A stretch of DNA of 64,000 nt from an uncultured Dokdonia sp. (GCF_947492815.1 NZ_CANLOB010000023.1:27164-91163); one strand, 5' to 3'. Shown: positions 16,501-26,785, numbered from the stretch's first letter. Numbers and translations are program-made. The notes: generated from the letters alone by a model not told the origin.

Positions 16501-17853
16501 ATGCTTAATATTGCAGAAAACAAATTAAATAAGACAGTAGACCTTAACGAATATAAGGCTATATCTAAGGTGATGCATAAAAAACATTTTAAGCATTTCA
16601 ATAGATTTTTACTTACCTTTTCTATCATAGGTTTTATTATATTATTCCTTCCCTGGACTCAGAATATTACAGGAAAAGGATACCTCACCACTTTACGTCC
16701 TGAACAACGAGCTACCACAGTACAATCACCTATTCCCGGTCGTATTGAAAAATGGTATGTCCAAGAAGGAGATTATGTAAAGAAAGGAGATACGATTATG
16801 CACATCTCTGAAATAAAAAATGAGTATTTCGATCCTAATTTAATTACTAGAACAGAACAGCAAATTAATGCAAAAACAAATTCTGTTTCAGCGTATCAAG
16901 GTAAAGTAAATGCACTCGATAATCAGATAGCGGCATTACAAAATGAGCGTGTACTCAAACTAGAACAGGCACGTAATAAATTATTACAAGCAAATCTTAA
17001 AGTACAAAGTGACAGTATAGATCTGGAAGCTGCAAAAACAAATCTAACGATAGCAGAACGTCAGTATGAGCGTACAGAGCAATTGCAAGTTGAAGGTCTT
17101 AAAGCTACAAAAGATGTAGAAGACAAACGCCTAAAATTACAAGAGACGCAAGCAAAATTAATCTCTCAGAAAAACAAATTGCTTACAAGTAAAAACAATG
17201 TGATCAATGCTCAAGTAGAAATCACGCGTGTTCAAGCTGCATATACGGATAAAATTTCTAAAGCACAGAGTGATAAATTTACAGCCTCATCTAGTGGATT
17301 TGATGCAGAAGCACAGGTAACTAAACTTGAGAATTCCTTATCAAACTATCAAATTCGAAATAGTTTATACTATGTACGTGCGCCACAAAGTGGTTTTATA
17401 AATAAAGCCATTAAAGCTGGGGTTGGCGAAACATTTAAAGAAGGTGACAAGCTTATTAACATCATGCCTGATAATGCAGATCTTGCTGTAGAAATGTTTA
17501 TCAATCCGATAGATTTACCATTAGCTCACAAAGGAAGCAATGTACGTATTCAGTTTGATGGATGGCCAGCTATTATCTTTAGTGGATGGCCTAATGTATC
17601 TACGGGGACATACGCAGGTAAAATTGTAGCTGTAGAAACATTCATTAGCGACAATGGAAAATACAGATTACTCATTGCCCCAGATCCAAATGAAGAACCA
17701 TGGCCTAGTGCATTACGCGCAGGTTCTGGAGCGCGTTCTATTGCTTTACTAGAGGATGTTCCTATCTGGTTTGAACTTTGGAGACAGCTTAATGGATTCC
17801 CACCTAATTATTATCAAGCAGATTCAGCAACTAAAAAGACCGCATCAAAATGA
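16501..17853 (+). CDS. HlyD-type membrane fusion protein
   Basis: 450 residues from the ATG at 16501, which starts five bases after the ABC gene stop. An earlier in-frame start at 16435 overlaps that gene and is less likely. One membrane helix lies at about 40-58, then a biotinyl-lipoyl half-domain (SPIPGRIEKWYVQEGDYVKKG), a long coiled-coil hairpin (about 110-270), the second lipoyl half (YVRAPQSGFINKAIKAGVGE) and a beta-barrel domain. It would bridge the inner-membrane ABC transporter to the TolC channel. Its last four bases overlap the start of the tolC-like gene (ATGA), which indicates translational coupling. Confidence 0.92.
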   Translation: MLNIAENKLNKTVDLNEYKAISKVMHKKHFKHFNRFLLTFSIIGFIILFLPWTQNITGKGYLTTLRPEQRATTVQSPIPGRIEKWYVQEGDYVKKGDTIMHISEIKNEYFDPNLITRTEQQINAKTNSVSAYQGKVNALDNQIAALQNERVLKLEQARNKLLQANLKVQSDSIDLEAAKTNLTIAERQYERTEQLQVEGLKATKDVEDKRLKLQETQAKLISQKNKLLTSKNNVINAQVEITRVQAAYTDKISKAQSDKFTASSSGFDAEAQVTKLENSLSNYQIRNSLYYVRAPQSGFINKAIKAGVGETFKEGDKLINIMPDNADLAVEMFINPIDLPLAHKGSNVRIQFDGWPAIIFSGWPNVSTGTYAGKIVAVETFISDNGKYRLLIAPDPNEEPWPSALRAGSGARSIALLEDVPIWFELWRQLNGFPPNYYQADSATKKTASK

Positions 17854-19310
17854 TGAAAACAGTGTTGTATACATTCGTGTTTCTTTTAGGGTCCGCTTTC
17901 GCAAACCTGTCTGCCGCTAGTGCTCAAAATATAGCACGACAGGCAGGAGCGCAAACACCCCCACTCCAAAAGGTTAAAAAAATATTAAGCTTTGAAGAGT
18001 ATATAGGATATGTGAAGCAGTTTCATCCTATCGTAAAACAAGCAGAATTAGTCCTAACCGAAGGACAAGCAAAAGTCTTGAAAGCACGTGGTGGTTTTGA
18101 TCCAAAGTTGGAAGCAGATTATAGCCGTAAGGATTTTAAAGATCTTGAATATTATGATATTCTGGACGCAAAACTTAAAATACCTACCTGGTATGGTATT
18201 GAGTTAAAAGCTGGATTTGAACGTAATGAAGGGGTTTTTCTAAATCCTGAACGAAACGTTCCAGAAGAAGGACTTTTTGCTGCAGGAATCTCTATAGATA
18301 TCGCACAAGGATTATGGATTAATGAACGTATGGCAACTTTACGTAAAGCCAAATTCTTTAGACAACAAACACAAGCAGATCGTGATATATTGGTGAATCA
18401 AATTATTTATGATGCCTCTTTAGCCTATTTTAATTGGCTACAAGCTTATCAAGACGCTATTACTTTTGAACAATTTGTCAGTAATGCGCAATTACGATAT
18501 GAAGGCATACAGAAAGGAGTAGAAGTAGGAGAAAATGCAGCTATAGATGCTACCGAAGCATTAATATCATTACAAAACAGACAGTTGAGTTTAGAACAGG
18601 CACAAGTCACTTTATTTAACGCTGGCATGCGTCTGTCTAATTTCTTATGGTTAAATAGTAATACCCCATTAGAACTAGAAGATAATGTGATTCCTAATTT
18701 GGAGATCACAAATGAAATAGATATTTCATTACAAATTGCTGGACAATCGCTAGAAACATTTACAGTTGCAAATCACCCAAAACTACAATCTCTTAACTTA
18801 AAATTAGAAGGATTGCAGGTAGATCGTACGCTAAAAGCAAACAAATTATTACCTAAATTAAAACTAGAATATAACTTCCTTACCGAAACTCCTGACATAG
18901 GAAATAGTTTCTTGGCAAGTCAGTATAAAGGAGGAGTTAACTTTAGTTTTCCTTTATTTTTAAGAAAAGAACGTGGAGATTTAAAACTTTCAAAGCTTAA
19001 AATACGAGATGCAGAGTTAGACCTTATTGCTACCGAAACAAATATACAGAATAGTGTAAAAGCGATCTATCAAGAGCTAGATTCATACACAAGACAAAAT
19101 ACACTCATTGCAGATATTGTTACCAACTACCAAGTATTACTAACTGGAGAGGAACGTAAATTTGAATTAGGAGAGAGCTCTATTTTCTTAGTGAATTCTC
19201 GTGAACGAAGCTTGATTGATGCGTATTTGAAAAGAAATAAAACACAAAACGGTTTCTTAAAAGCAAAAGCAAAACTCTTTAAAAGTATAGGAGTGCGTCC
19301 AGTACTGTAA
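17850..19310 (+). CDS. TolC family outer-membrane efflux protein
   Basis: 486 residues. Signal peptide about 1-25 (ending ASAQ). The body has the two-fold TolC repeat: a long helical segment starting ILSFEEYIGYVKQFHPIVKQAEL and a second from about residue 250. Strand regions rich in acidic and aromatic residues (YEFNFLTETPD-like) form the barrel. It is the last gene of the tetR-ABC-hlyD-tolC operon and supplies the outer-membrane exit duct. It contains a degenerate copy of the dispersed palindrome near 17894 that encodes Ser-Ala-Phe-Ala in the signal peptide. Confidence 0.9.
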   Translation: MMKTVLYTFVFLLGSAFANLSAASAQNIARQAGAQTPPLQKVKKILSFEEYIGYVKQFHPIVKQAELVLTEGQAKVLKARGGFDPKLEADYSRKDFKDLEYYDILDAKLKIPTWYGIELKAGFERNEGVFLNPERNVPEEGLFAAGISIDIAQGLWINERMATLRKAKFFRQQTQADRDILVNQIIYDASLAYFNWLQAYQDAITFEQFVSNAQLRYEGIQKGVEVGENAAIDATEALISLQNRQLSLEQAQVTLFNAGMRLSNFLWLNSNTPLELEDNVIPNLEITNEIDISLQIAGQSLETFTVANHPKLQSLNLKLEGLQVDRTLKANKLLPKLKLEYNFLTETPDIGNSFLASQYKGGVNFSFPLFLRKERGDLKLSKLKIRDAELDLIATETNIQNSVKAIYQELDSYTRQNTLIADIVTNYQVLLTGEERKFELGESSIFLVNSRERSLIDAYLKRNKTQNGFLKAKAKLFKSIGVRPVL

Positions 19311-19370
19311 TCATTTTGTAAAACTTAGAACCTAACACATGCCTATAAATAGTTAACTGTTTGTAATTTT

Positions 19371-19384
19371 CGCTTTCGCGAAAA
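19371..19384. repeat. Partial dispersed palindrome CGCTTTCGCGAAAA
   Basis: Carries the 10-bp core TTTCGCGAAA but not the final GCG. It lies in the 248-base gap between tolC-like and cmk genes, which holds nothing else I recognise. Confidence 0.8.
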
Positions 19385-19558
19385 TAAATCATGATCGCTT
19401 CGTTACAAGAATCAGGAGTTAGGACAACTTACAATTAATTATTATGCCGTATTCCGATGCTTATTTATCGTTATTATAGAAAAGAATTTTTCAATGTTAA
19501 TTAGTATAAAAGTACACCTTAAAAAGTATCAATTACTAATTGAAGACTACCACCTAAC

Positions 19559-20251
19559 TTATACACGTTTTGCAATACGATCTTTTGCGAGTTGTAAAAT
19601 CGTGTGAAACTGATCTTCGATATTGGTTTCTGTATTATCGATTTCTATAGCATCTGCTGCTTTCACCAATGGAGAATCTTTACGAGTGGTATCTATCGTA
19701 TCGCGTTCTACAACATTACTTAATACAGATTCATAAGTAATTGTATCGCCACGTTCTAGGAGTTCGTTATAACGTCTTTTGGCGCGCTCTTCAGCACTAG
19801 CCGTCATAAATATTTTAAGTTCGGCATTAGGAAAAACAACAGTACCTATGTCACGTCCATCCATAACAATTCCCTTTTCCTCTCCCATACGTTGTTGTTG
19901 TTCCACTAATTTTGCGCGTACTTCAGAGACCGTTGCCACAGGGCTTACAAAAGAAGAAACTTCCAGTGTTCTGATGAGACTTTCTACGTTCTCACCATTC
20001 AGACATACCTCTGCTTTTCCGGTTGAAACGTTTTTTACGAAAGTGATAGTAATAGCATCTAGTTTTTTTATCAGCTGTTCTTTATCAAAAAAACCATCAC
20101 TTATCAATCCTTTACGCATAGCAAATAAAGTCACCGCACGATACATTGCACCCGTATCTACATAGATATACTCAAGCCAATCGGCTAGTTGTTTGGCAAC
20201 CGTACTTTTTCCTGTGGATGAATATCCGTCTATGGCTATAGTAATTTTCAC
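19559..20251 (-). CDS. cmk: Cytidylate kinase (dCMP/CMP kinase)
   Basis: 230 residues, the usual size. The nucleotide-binding P-loop GYSSTGKST is at 8-16, followed by YVDTGAMYRA for CMP recognition, the conserved GIVMDGRDIGTVVFPNA block at about 127-143 and a lid region with RRYNEL. It phosphorylates CMP and dCMP for nucleotide recycling, in the cytosol. In this strand order lon, porQ and cmk follow one another, an arrangement I recall as common in Flavobacteria. The start is preceded by TTTCACGAAAGTG, a compensated variant of the dispersed palindrome. Confidence 0.95.
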   Translation of the reverse strand: MKITIAIDGYSSTGKSTVAKQLADWLEYIYVDTGAMYRAVTLFAMRKGLISDGFFDKEQLIKKLDAITITFVKNVSTGKAEVCLNGENVESLIRTLEVSSFVSPVATVSEVRAKLVEQQQRMGEEKGIVMDGRDIGTVVFPNAELKIFMTASAEERAKRRYNELLERGDTITYESVLSNVVERDTIDTTRKDSPLVKAADAIEIDNTETNIEDQFHTILQLAKDRIAKRV

Positions 20252-20356
20252 GAAAGTGCAATTAAGACTGCGAAAGTAAAAATTAGAAATGGAGGGATAA
20301 AATATTATGGTGTTTTTATTAAATATCTGGAAAGCATGAAATGGTGCCTTTATATA

Positions 20357-21373
20357 TTACCGCAAATCAATATTCAATCCAAACAAACTACTAGAAGCGG
20401 CACTATTAAAACGTGCATACGCATAGTTAAAGCGTATTTTATTGATCTTAATCCCTATACCCGCACTAATTCCTGCAAAGCTTCGCTGGTCGATAATACG
20501 TAGTTCTTCACTTCGCCTAAAGTTATATCCCAATCGAATATTGAAACCACTGCGTGGAAACAATTCAACTCCTACAATGGTATGACGAATCACATTGTCT
20601 AGGATACCTATTTCTTCTCCCGTTGTATTTCCATCCAAATCTGTAATACCTCTTGCTTCGTTTTCAAAAGCAATATTCCATAATTGAAGATTCTCAAACG
20701 TCAAATGCCATCGAATAGGAACATTAGGTACAATCTGAGAAATTCCAGCATCAATTTCTAATGGTAATTTTTCAAAAGTATCTACATAGGGAGTAATTTG
20801 CGTTCCTAGATTACGAACAACCGCTGCAATATTTAGATCCCATTTTTCATAATTATAAATAAATCCAAGATCTGTAGCGACACCTACAGAGGTAAATTGT
20901 TCTAATTTGGAAGTAATAAATTTTACATTGGCGCCTACATGAAAATCTGTACGTGGAATATTAACAGCATATCCAAAGGATAACGCTGCTTCTCCTCCAC
21001 CAAAATCTCCTGTTGGATTTCCGTTTTCATCTCTCCCATCAAAAGTACCGTAGTTAATATAGGTAATCCCTGCATGTATTACTTGTGTACGCCTATCCCA
21101 TAAATATGCATAACTCGCTGTACCATAATTGATATCAGCTAAGAAGTTGACATAGTTTACTGACAACTGATTATCCATTCTGTAATTGATGGAAGCTGGA
21201 TTATACAATGCAGAGTCAGGATCATAGTCATAGTTGGTGATAATCTTCCCTCCTAATGCTGCTTGCCTTGGTGAAGTAGCTAAGTTTAGAAATTGATAAG
21301 TCGCACGACCTCCTAACTGTGCATGACAAAGGGTAGAGATTAAAAATAGTAAGAAAAATAAATATTTCTGCAT
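20357..21373 (-). CDS. porQ: Type IX secretion system protein PorQ
   Basis: 338 residues. Signal peptide about 1-18 (ending CHAQ). The start of the mature protein, LGGRATYQFLNLATSPRQAALGG, and the NPA in LYNPASINY are the hallmarks of PorQ and PorV-like barrels; the rest is a 14-strand FadL-type beta-barrel pattern ending in a strand with terminal Leu-Arg. In Porphyromonas and Flavobacterium PorQ acts with PorU, PorV and PorZ in the surface attachment complex that processes T9SS cargo such as the protein at 11.1 kb. A weak promoter candidate (TACATTTC on this strand) lies at 21419-21426. Confidence 0.88.
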   Translation of the reverse strand: MQKYLFFLLFLISTLCHAQLGGRATYQFLNLATSPRQAALGGKIITNYDYDPDSALYNPASINYRMDNQLSVNYVNFLADINYGTASYAYLWDRRTQVIHAGITYINYGTFDGRDENGNPTGDFGGGEAALSFGYAVNIPRTDFHVGANVKFITSKLEQFTSVGVATDLGFIYNYEKWDLNIAAVVRNLGTQITPYVDTFEKLPLEIDAGISQIVPNVPIRWHLTFENLQLWNIAFENEARGITDLDGNTTGEEIGILDNVIRHTIVGVELFPRSGFNIRLGYNFRRSEELRIIDQRSFAGISAGIGIKINKIRFNYAYARFNSAASSSLFGLNIDLR

Positions 21374-21536
21374 GCAATTTATCTAGCCTCTATAGACTAT
21401 ATCTTTTTTTTAGGATACGAAATGTACTATTTCAAAACGCATACAAGTATAATATATTTTGACAGGAGCGTAAAATGAAGTTATTTAATTTTTTTGTTTG
21501 TAACCGGAGGTTTCAGCTTTTGTGTCATAATGAAGA

Positions 21537-21577
21537 CATTTTGTAATTACATAGTATCGCTACGGTGTTACAAAATG
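21537..21577. other. Long-loop hairpin in the lon-porQ gap
   Basis: CATTTTGTAA at 21537-21546 pairs perfectly with TTACAAAATG at 21568-21577. The 312-base gap 21374-21685 otherwise holds the lon terminator and the presumed porQ promoter. Confidence 0.4.
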
Positions 21578-21638
21578 ACAAATTAAAGGCGCAAAATGTG
21601 AAATCTAATAGGTAAAAAAAGTAATGAACTTAAATACA

Positions 21639-21664
21639 AAGGACGAGAATATATTCTCGTCCTT
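21639..21664 (-). terminator. Terminator after lon
   Basis: Perfect 26-bp palindrome AAGGACGAGAATA/TATTCTCGTCCTT. The T-tract on the minus strand is short, so efficiency is uncertain. Confidence 0.7.
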
Positions 21665-21685
21665 ACAAACATTTTATACTATAAC

Positions 21686-24136
21686 TTATAGTTTTTTAGC
21701 ATTCTTTACTTTTTGCTTTGTAAGTGCTAATTCTAGAACCTCGCTCATATCTTTTACATAATGAAAGGTAAGCCCTTTGAGATACTCTTCTTTAATCTCT
21801 TCAATGTCTCTTCGGTTTTGCTCGCACAATAAGATTTCTTTAATTTTTGCACGTTTTGCAGCTAGAATTTTCTCTTTAATTCCTCCTACAGGTAATACTT
21901 TTCCTCGTAACGTAATCTCTCCTGTCATCGCAATACTCTTTTTTACTTTACGTTGCGTATATAAAGACACTAATGACGTTAACATGGTAATACCAGCACT
22001 AGGACCATCTTTAGGTGTCGCTCCTTCTGGAACGTGAATATGCACATTATAGGCATCTAATATTTCAGGTTTTAATCCTAACATTTCTGCATTCGCTTTG
22101 ATATACTCCATCGCAATGGTAGCACTCTCTTTCATTACCTTTCCAAGATTACCTGTAATAGATAATAGCCCCTTCCCTTTAGATAAAGCCGATTCTATAA
22201 ATAAGATATCACCACCTACACGTGTCCAAGCAAGACCTGTCACAACACCAGCTACATCATTATTTTCATACTTACCACGTTCTAAACGAGGTGCTCCCAA
22301 CACTTCTATAATATCATCGTTTGCTACTTTGACATTATATGCTTCTTCCATGGCAATATTTTTAGCGCCATAACGTACCATTTTTGCAATTTGCTTTTCA
22401 AGACCACGTACACCTGACTCACGTGTATAGCCCTCTACGATTTTCTCAAGTTGTGGTTTTGCTATTTTAAGTTGGGTATCATTCATCCCATGCTCTTCTA
22501 ATTGCTTTGGTAATAAATGACGTTTTCCTATTTCTACTTTTTCTTCTATCGTATATCCAGTTACATTAATGATCTCCATACGATCACGTAATGCAGGTTG
22601 AATGGTATTCAGACTATTAGATGTTGCAATAAACATCACCTTAGAAAGGTCAAATCCCATTTCTAAGAAGTTATCATAAAACTCACTATTCTGCTCTGGA
22701 TCTAATACTTCTAATAACGCCGAAGAAGGATCTCCTTGATTTCCTGCACTCAACTTATCTATTTCATCAAGTACAAAAACAGGATTACTTGTACCTGCTT
22801 TTTTTAGGCTTTGAATGATACGACCTGGCATTGCACCAATATACGTTTTACGATGACCGCGTATTTCTGCTTCATCACGTAAACCACCTAAACTCATACG
22901 TACATATTCTCTTCCTAATGCCTCTGCAATAGATTTTCCTAATGAAGTTTTACCAACACCTGGAGGACCATACAAACATAAAATAGGTGATTTCATATCA
23001 TTACGAAGCTTTAAAACAGCTAAGTATTCTATGATACGACGCTTTACATCGTCAAGCCCATAGTGATCACGATCTAATATTTTCTTTGCGCGTTTTAAAT
23101 CAAACTTATCAGTACTAAACTCATTCCAAGGTAAGTCTAGAAATAAGTCTAAGTAATTACGTTGTATACTATACTCAGCAACTTGCGGATTCATACGCTG
23201 CATCTTCGCAAGTTCTTTCTTAAAATGCTTTGCTACTTTTTCATCCCACTTTTTGTCTTTAGAACGTAGACGCATTTCTTCAATCTCATCCTCAGAAGAA
23301 ACGCCTCCAAGCTCTTCTTGAATGGTTTTCATTTGTTGATGTAAGAAATACTCACGCTGTTGCTGACTCATATCACTTTGCACCTTACTTTGGATATCAT
23401 TTTTAAGCTCCAATTTCTGGCGCTCTAAATCCATAAACGTAAGTGTTTCTAATGCACGTTTGTGTAGGTCATTTACTTCTAGAAGCTTTTGCTTTTCAGT
23501 CACCGTTAAGTTCATATTAGAACTCACAAAGTTGATCAAGAAAGAATTACTCTCAATATTCTTAATAGCAAAAGATGCTTCCGAAGGAATATTAGGAGAA
23601 TCCTGAATAATCTGTAATGATAAATCACGTATCGAATCTATTGCTGCTTTAAACTCTTTATTATTCTTAGCAGGACGTTTTTCTGGATACTCAGCAATAC
23701 GTGCCATCATGTATGGCTTTTCTGAAGTTACCTCTGTAATTTCAAAACGCTTTTTTCCTTGAATAATCACCGTCACATTTCCATCTGGCATTTTAAGTAC
23801 ACGTAAAATACGTGCTACCACCCCTACTTTATGAATATCATCTGCAGTTGGGTTTTCTACCTCTTCATCTTTTTGTGCAACGACACCTACAATCTTACTC
23901 CCTTTATTTGCTTCATCTATCAGCTTAATAGAAGTGTCTCTTCCAGCAGAAATAGGAATCACTACCCCTGGAAAAAGCACCATATTACGCAATGGTAAAA
24001 TAGGAATACTTACAGGAAGTTCTTCCTTATTAATTGCTTCTTCATCTTCTGGAGTCATTAATGGAATTAACTCTGCATCTCCATCTATATCTTGCAGTGA
24101 CAATCTGTCAAGTGTTGTAAATTTTGATTTTGCCAT
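21686..24136 (-). CDS. lon: ATP-dependent Lon protease
   Basis: 816 residues, typical of LonA. Order: N-terminal LON substrate-binding domain (about 45-240), coiled-coil helical linker, AAA+ domain with Walker A GPPGVGKT and Walker B FVLDEIDK, and the C-terminal serine protease domain with Ser713 in PKDGPSAG and Lys756 in GGIKEK, spaced 43 residues apart as in other Lon enzymes. It degrades misfolded and short-lived regulatory proteins in the cytosol. The gene is divergent from the sigma factor operon; the 423-base gap between them holds palindromes but no recognised heat-shock element. Confidence 0.97.
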   Translation of the reverse strand: MAKSKFTTLDRLSLQDIDGDAELIPLMTPEDEEAINKEELPVSIPILPLRNMVLFPGVVIPISAGRDTSIKLIDEANKGSKIVGVVAQKDEEVENPTADDIHKVGVVARILRVLKMPDGNVTVIIQGKKRFEITEVTSEKPYMMARIAEYPEKRPAKNNKEFKAAIDSIRDLSLQIIQDSPNIPSEASFAIKNIESNSFLINFVSSNMNLTVTEKQKLLEVNDLHKRALETLTFMDLERQKLELKNDIQSKVQSDMSQQQREYFLHQQMKTIQEELGGVSSEDEIEEMRLRSKDKKWDEKVAKHFKKELAKMQRMNPQVAEYSIQRNYLDLFLDLPWNEFSTDKFDLKRAKKILDRDHYGLDDVKRRIIEYLAVLKLRNDMKSPILCLYGPPGVGKTSLGKSIAEALGREYVRMSLGGLRDEAEIRGHRKTYIGAMPGRIIQSLKKAGTSNPVFVLDEIDKLSAGNQGDPSSALLEVLDPEQNSEFYDNFLEMGFDLSKVMFIATSNSLNTIQPALRDRMEIINVTGYTIEEKVEIGKRHLLPKQLEEHGMNDTQLKIAKPQLEKIVEGYTRESGVRGLEKQIAKMVRYGAKNIAMEEAYNVKVANDDIIEVLGAPRLERGKYENNDVAGVVTGLAWTRVGGDILFIESALSKGKGLLSITGNLGKVMKESATIAMEYIKANAEMLGLKPEILDAYNVHIHVPEGATPKDGPSAGITMLTSLVSLYTQRKVKKSIAMTGEITLRGKVLPVGGIKEKILAAKRAKIKEILLCEQNRRDIEEIKEEYLKGLTFHYVKDMSEVLELALTKQKVKNAKKL

Positions 24137-24329
24137 ATTGTATATACGTCATAATGTCACATTTCTGAGACAGTAGACGTTTTGTTTTTTTAATTAATTA
24201 GCAACGTATGATAGTACTATCTATATATAACAACCTATTATACGCTGTTTCCATCTATACTTAGACAATTCTTATGCCAGTTTAACGATACACTAAAAGA
24301 TGTTTTATTGTTTACAGTATTCTTTTTTA

Positions 24330-24345
24330 CGCTTTCGCGAAAAGC
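24330..24345. repeat. Dispersed palindrome, near-complete
   Basis: CGCTTTCGCGAAAAGC, with one extra A. The 423-base gap 24137-24559 contains this copy and the variant TTTCACGAAAGTG at 24495-24507. I see no gene in it. Confidence 0.8.
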
Positions 24346-24559
24346 AATTCAGCATCCATTTATAGTATATTATTAATAAAAACATTTTTATAATTTACAA
24401 AATATAAAAAGAAAAAAAAATGCGACAACCCCAATAAAACCTATAGCTTCACTATCTTTAAGAATAGACAGGTTTAATAAAATCGAAATATTTTTTCACG
24501 AAAGTGTAACAAACCAAAAAAGCGCGCATCTTTATAACAGAATTAATCAAAACCATAAA

Positions 24560-25138
24560 GTGACACTAACCAATCGCGATATTACTGATCTTCTTCCCAT
24601 GTGTAAACGTGGAGAACAAAGTGCACAGCTAGAAGTGTACAACCGCTACTACAAAGCGATGTACAATACTGCCTTACACATTGTAAAAGATACCGCCGAA
24701 GCAGAAGATGTCATGCAAGAAGCTTTCCTCAACGCGTTTACAAAATTAGATAGCTTTAAAGGAGACGCTACTTTTGGAAGTTGGTTAAAACGTATTGTCG
24801 TAAATAAGAGCTTAAATAGTTACCAACGTTCAAAACGACTAGACGAGACACCATTAGAAGATCACTTATACCGTATTGAAGATGATGCAGACGGTATTGC
24901 CGAAGCTGACTTAAGTCAAGTGAAAGCACAACAAGTATTAAAAGCAATGGACAATCTTAAAGATAATTATAGACAAGCATTGTCCCTACACCTCATCGAA
25001 GGGTATGATTATGAAGAGATGAGTAGTATATTAAATGTAAGCTATGCCAATTGTAGAACGGTAGTTTCTAGAGCAAAAGATAGTTTACGAAAATTATTAA
25101 AAAATGATGAAGAAGGACGATATAGAACAACTATTTGA
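24560..25138 (+). CDS. Sigma-70 family RNA polymerase sigma factor (ECF type)
   Basis: 192 residues from a GTG start; an ATG 39 bases further in (24599) would remove conserved residues of region 2, so GTG is preferred. Region 2 is at about 22-90, with DTAEAEDVMQEAFLNAF for core binding and SFKGDATFGSWLKRIVVN for -10 recognition. Region 4 is at about 128-185, with YRQALSLHLIEGYDYEEMSSIL and the helix-turn-helix NVSYANCRTVVSRAK. It overlaps the next gene by 35 bases. ECF factors are normally held by a co-encoded membrane anti-sigma, which the next gene plausibly is. Confidence 0.93.
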   Translation: MTLTNRDITDLLPMCKRGEQSAQLEVYNRYYKAMYNTALHIVKDTAEAEDVMQEAFLNAFTKLDSFKGDATFGSWLKRIVVNKSLNSYQRSKRLDETPLEDHLYRIEDDADGIAEADLSQVKAQQVLKAMDNLKDNYRQALSLHLIEGYDYEEMSSILNVSYANCRTVVSRAKDSLRKLLKNDEEGRYRTTI

Positions 25139-25655
25139 TCGGTTAGAAGGTCAGCTTAGTACAAAAGAACCAAGCTCAGATCACCAAGCTCGGTTTTTAG
25201 AAAAATTAAAGAGCACACAGGCTATAGAAGAAAAACCTGTACGTAAACTCAACTGGTGGAAACCACTAGCAGTTGCGGCAAGTATCGCTCTGGTATTTAT
25301 GATTACGCTTTCGCGAAATGTAGATACTGATGTAAGAGAACTTGCCGATGTATCTCCAGAAATGGAACAAACACAGCAATTTTTCACACAGACGATAGAA
25401 AAAGAGTTATTTGAAATTAATGAGCAAGCTACACCAGAAACACAAGCTGTTGTAGACGATGCCAAGAAAAGACTTGCTATACTTGAAGCTGATTATGACA
25501 ACTTAAAAAGTGATCTTGCCGAAAGTGGACAAGATAAAAGAGTCATCTATGCAATGATCAATAATTTCCAAAATAGAATTGACCTCTTAGAACAAGTACT
25601 AGAACACATAGATGCTATTAAAAACCTAAATGAATTAAAAGCCTCAACAATTTAA
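25104..25655 (+). CDS. Probable membrane anti-sigma factor
   Basis: 183 residues. The cytosolic N-terminus (1-~50) is followed by one membrane helix at about 55-70 (PLAVAASIALVFMITL) and a helical, coiled-coil-like periplasmic part. The position, overlapping the sigma gene by 35 bases, and the topology fit an anti-sigma factor, but I see no zinc-binding HxxxCxxC motif, so it is a non-ZAS type if correct. A copy of the palindrome core at 25309-25318 encodes Thr-Leu-Ser-Arg at the end of the membrane helix. Confidence 0.7.
   Translation: MMKKDDIEQLFDRLEGQLSTKEPSSDHQARFLEKLKSTQAIEEKPVRKLNWWKPLAVAASIALVFMITLSRNVDTDVRELADVSPEMEQTQQFFTQTIEKELFEINEQATPETQAVVDDAKKRLAILEADYDNLKSDLAESGQDKRVIYAMINNFQNRIDLLEQVLEHIDAIKNLNELKASTI
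25309..25318. repeat. Palindrome core TTTCGCGAAA inside a gene
   Basis: Within ACGCTTTCGCGAAATG of the anti-sigma-like gene, at the end of the membrane-helix codons. Confidence 0.75.
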
Positions 25656-25678
25656 GAAGCCTTGATGATATCCATATT

Positions 25679-26764
25679 ATGAAAACAAAAATTTATACGC
25701 TATTATTTATCTTAATCTCTATACCAACGGTTGCCTTTGCCTACAATGGTTTTAAAGGACGCTATACCAAAGAGAAGAAAGTTAAAAAAGAATTTACTGT
25801 AAATCCTGACGCCAGACTTAAAATAGAGAACAGCTATGGAAATGTAAATATTGTCTCTTGGGATGAAAACAGAACTGTTATTGAGGTGTTTATTAAAACC
25901 AACGGTAATAACGAAGAAAGAGTTCAGGAAAAACTAGATGAAATCAACGTTGATTTTGATGGAAGTGCTGGTCTGGTAAGTGCTGTCACAAAGTTTAATG
26001 ATGGCGGAGGACGCTCCTGGTGGAAAAGCTGGAAAAACAGTAATGTAAACATGGAAGTGCGCTATGAAGTAAAGGTTCCTGTAACCAATGATCTTGATAT
26101 TAGTAATGATTATGGGGATATCTATATCAATGAGACCAAAGGAAATGTAAAAATAAGTTGTGATTATGGAAAACTCAACTTAGGTAAGTTATTAGGAGAT
26201 ACTAATCGTTTAAATTTTGATTATACCAATAATTCAACGATTGAGTATATGAAAAGTGGTCGCATTACTACCCACCACTCTAGTTTTACATTAGAAAAAG
26301 CAGGTACTATCGAATTAAATGCAGACCATACAAATAGTGAGTTTGGAGAAATAGAAAACTTGAATTATGTATGTGATTATGGAAAACTAAAAGCTGATAC
26401 TGTTACATCACTTACAGGAAGAGGAGATCATTTAACGACCACACTTGAAACCGTACAAGGCGATGTAAATTTAAATACAAACTATGGTTCTGTACGTATT
26501 AATGAATTGGGAGCTTTAGCAGGAGATGTGAGTATCCAAAGTGATTATACAGGTATTAAATTAGGATATAATAGTCAGTATACATTTACTTTTAATATCT
26601 CCCTTGAATATGCGGGTCTTGGAGGTAAAGATGACTTAGAAATCACAAAACAACGTATTGAATCTTCAGATAAGTATTATGAAGGATATCATGGAGATGC
26701 AACTAGTAAAAATAATATAAATATCAACTCTGAATACGGAGGGGTAACATTCACTAAAATATAA
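25679..26764 (+). CDS. DUF4097-type putative adhesin, secreted
   Basis: 361 residues. Signal peptide about 1-22 (ending AFA). The mature protein is made of short beta-strand repeats with recurring Asp-Tyr-Gly turns (SYGNVNIVSW, NDYGDIYI, CDYGKLNL, CDYGKLKA, NYGSVRI, EYGGVTF), the pattern of DUF4097/DUF2807 right-handed beta-solenoids. It is the third gene of the sigma operon, so it may report envelope state or be a regulated surface component. No enzymatic residues are seen. Confidence 0.75.
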   Translation: MKTKIYTLLFILISIPTVAFAYNGFKGRYTKEKKVKKEFTVNPDARLKIENSYGNVNIVSWDENRTVIEVFIKTNGNNEERVQEKLDEINVDFDGSAGLVSAVTKFNDGGGRSWWKSWKNSNVNMEVRYEVKVPVTNDLDISNDYGDIYINETKGNVKISCDYGKLNLGKLLGDTNRLNFDYTNNSTIEYMKSGRITTHHSSFTLEKAGTIELNADHTNSEFGEIENLNYVCDYGKLKADTVTSLTGRGDHLTTTLETVQGDVNLNTNYGSVRINELGALAGDVSIQSDYTGIKLGYNSQYTFTFNISLEYAGLGGKDDLEITKQRIESSDKYYEGYHGDATSKNNININSEYGGVTFTKI

Positions 26765-26785
26765 ATCAATCTAAAAATCAATAGT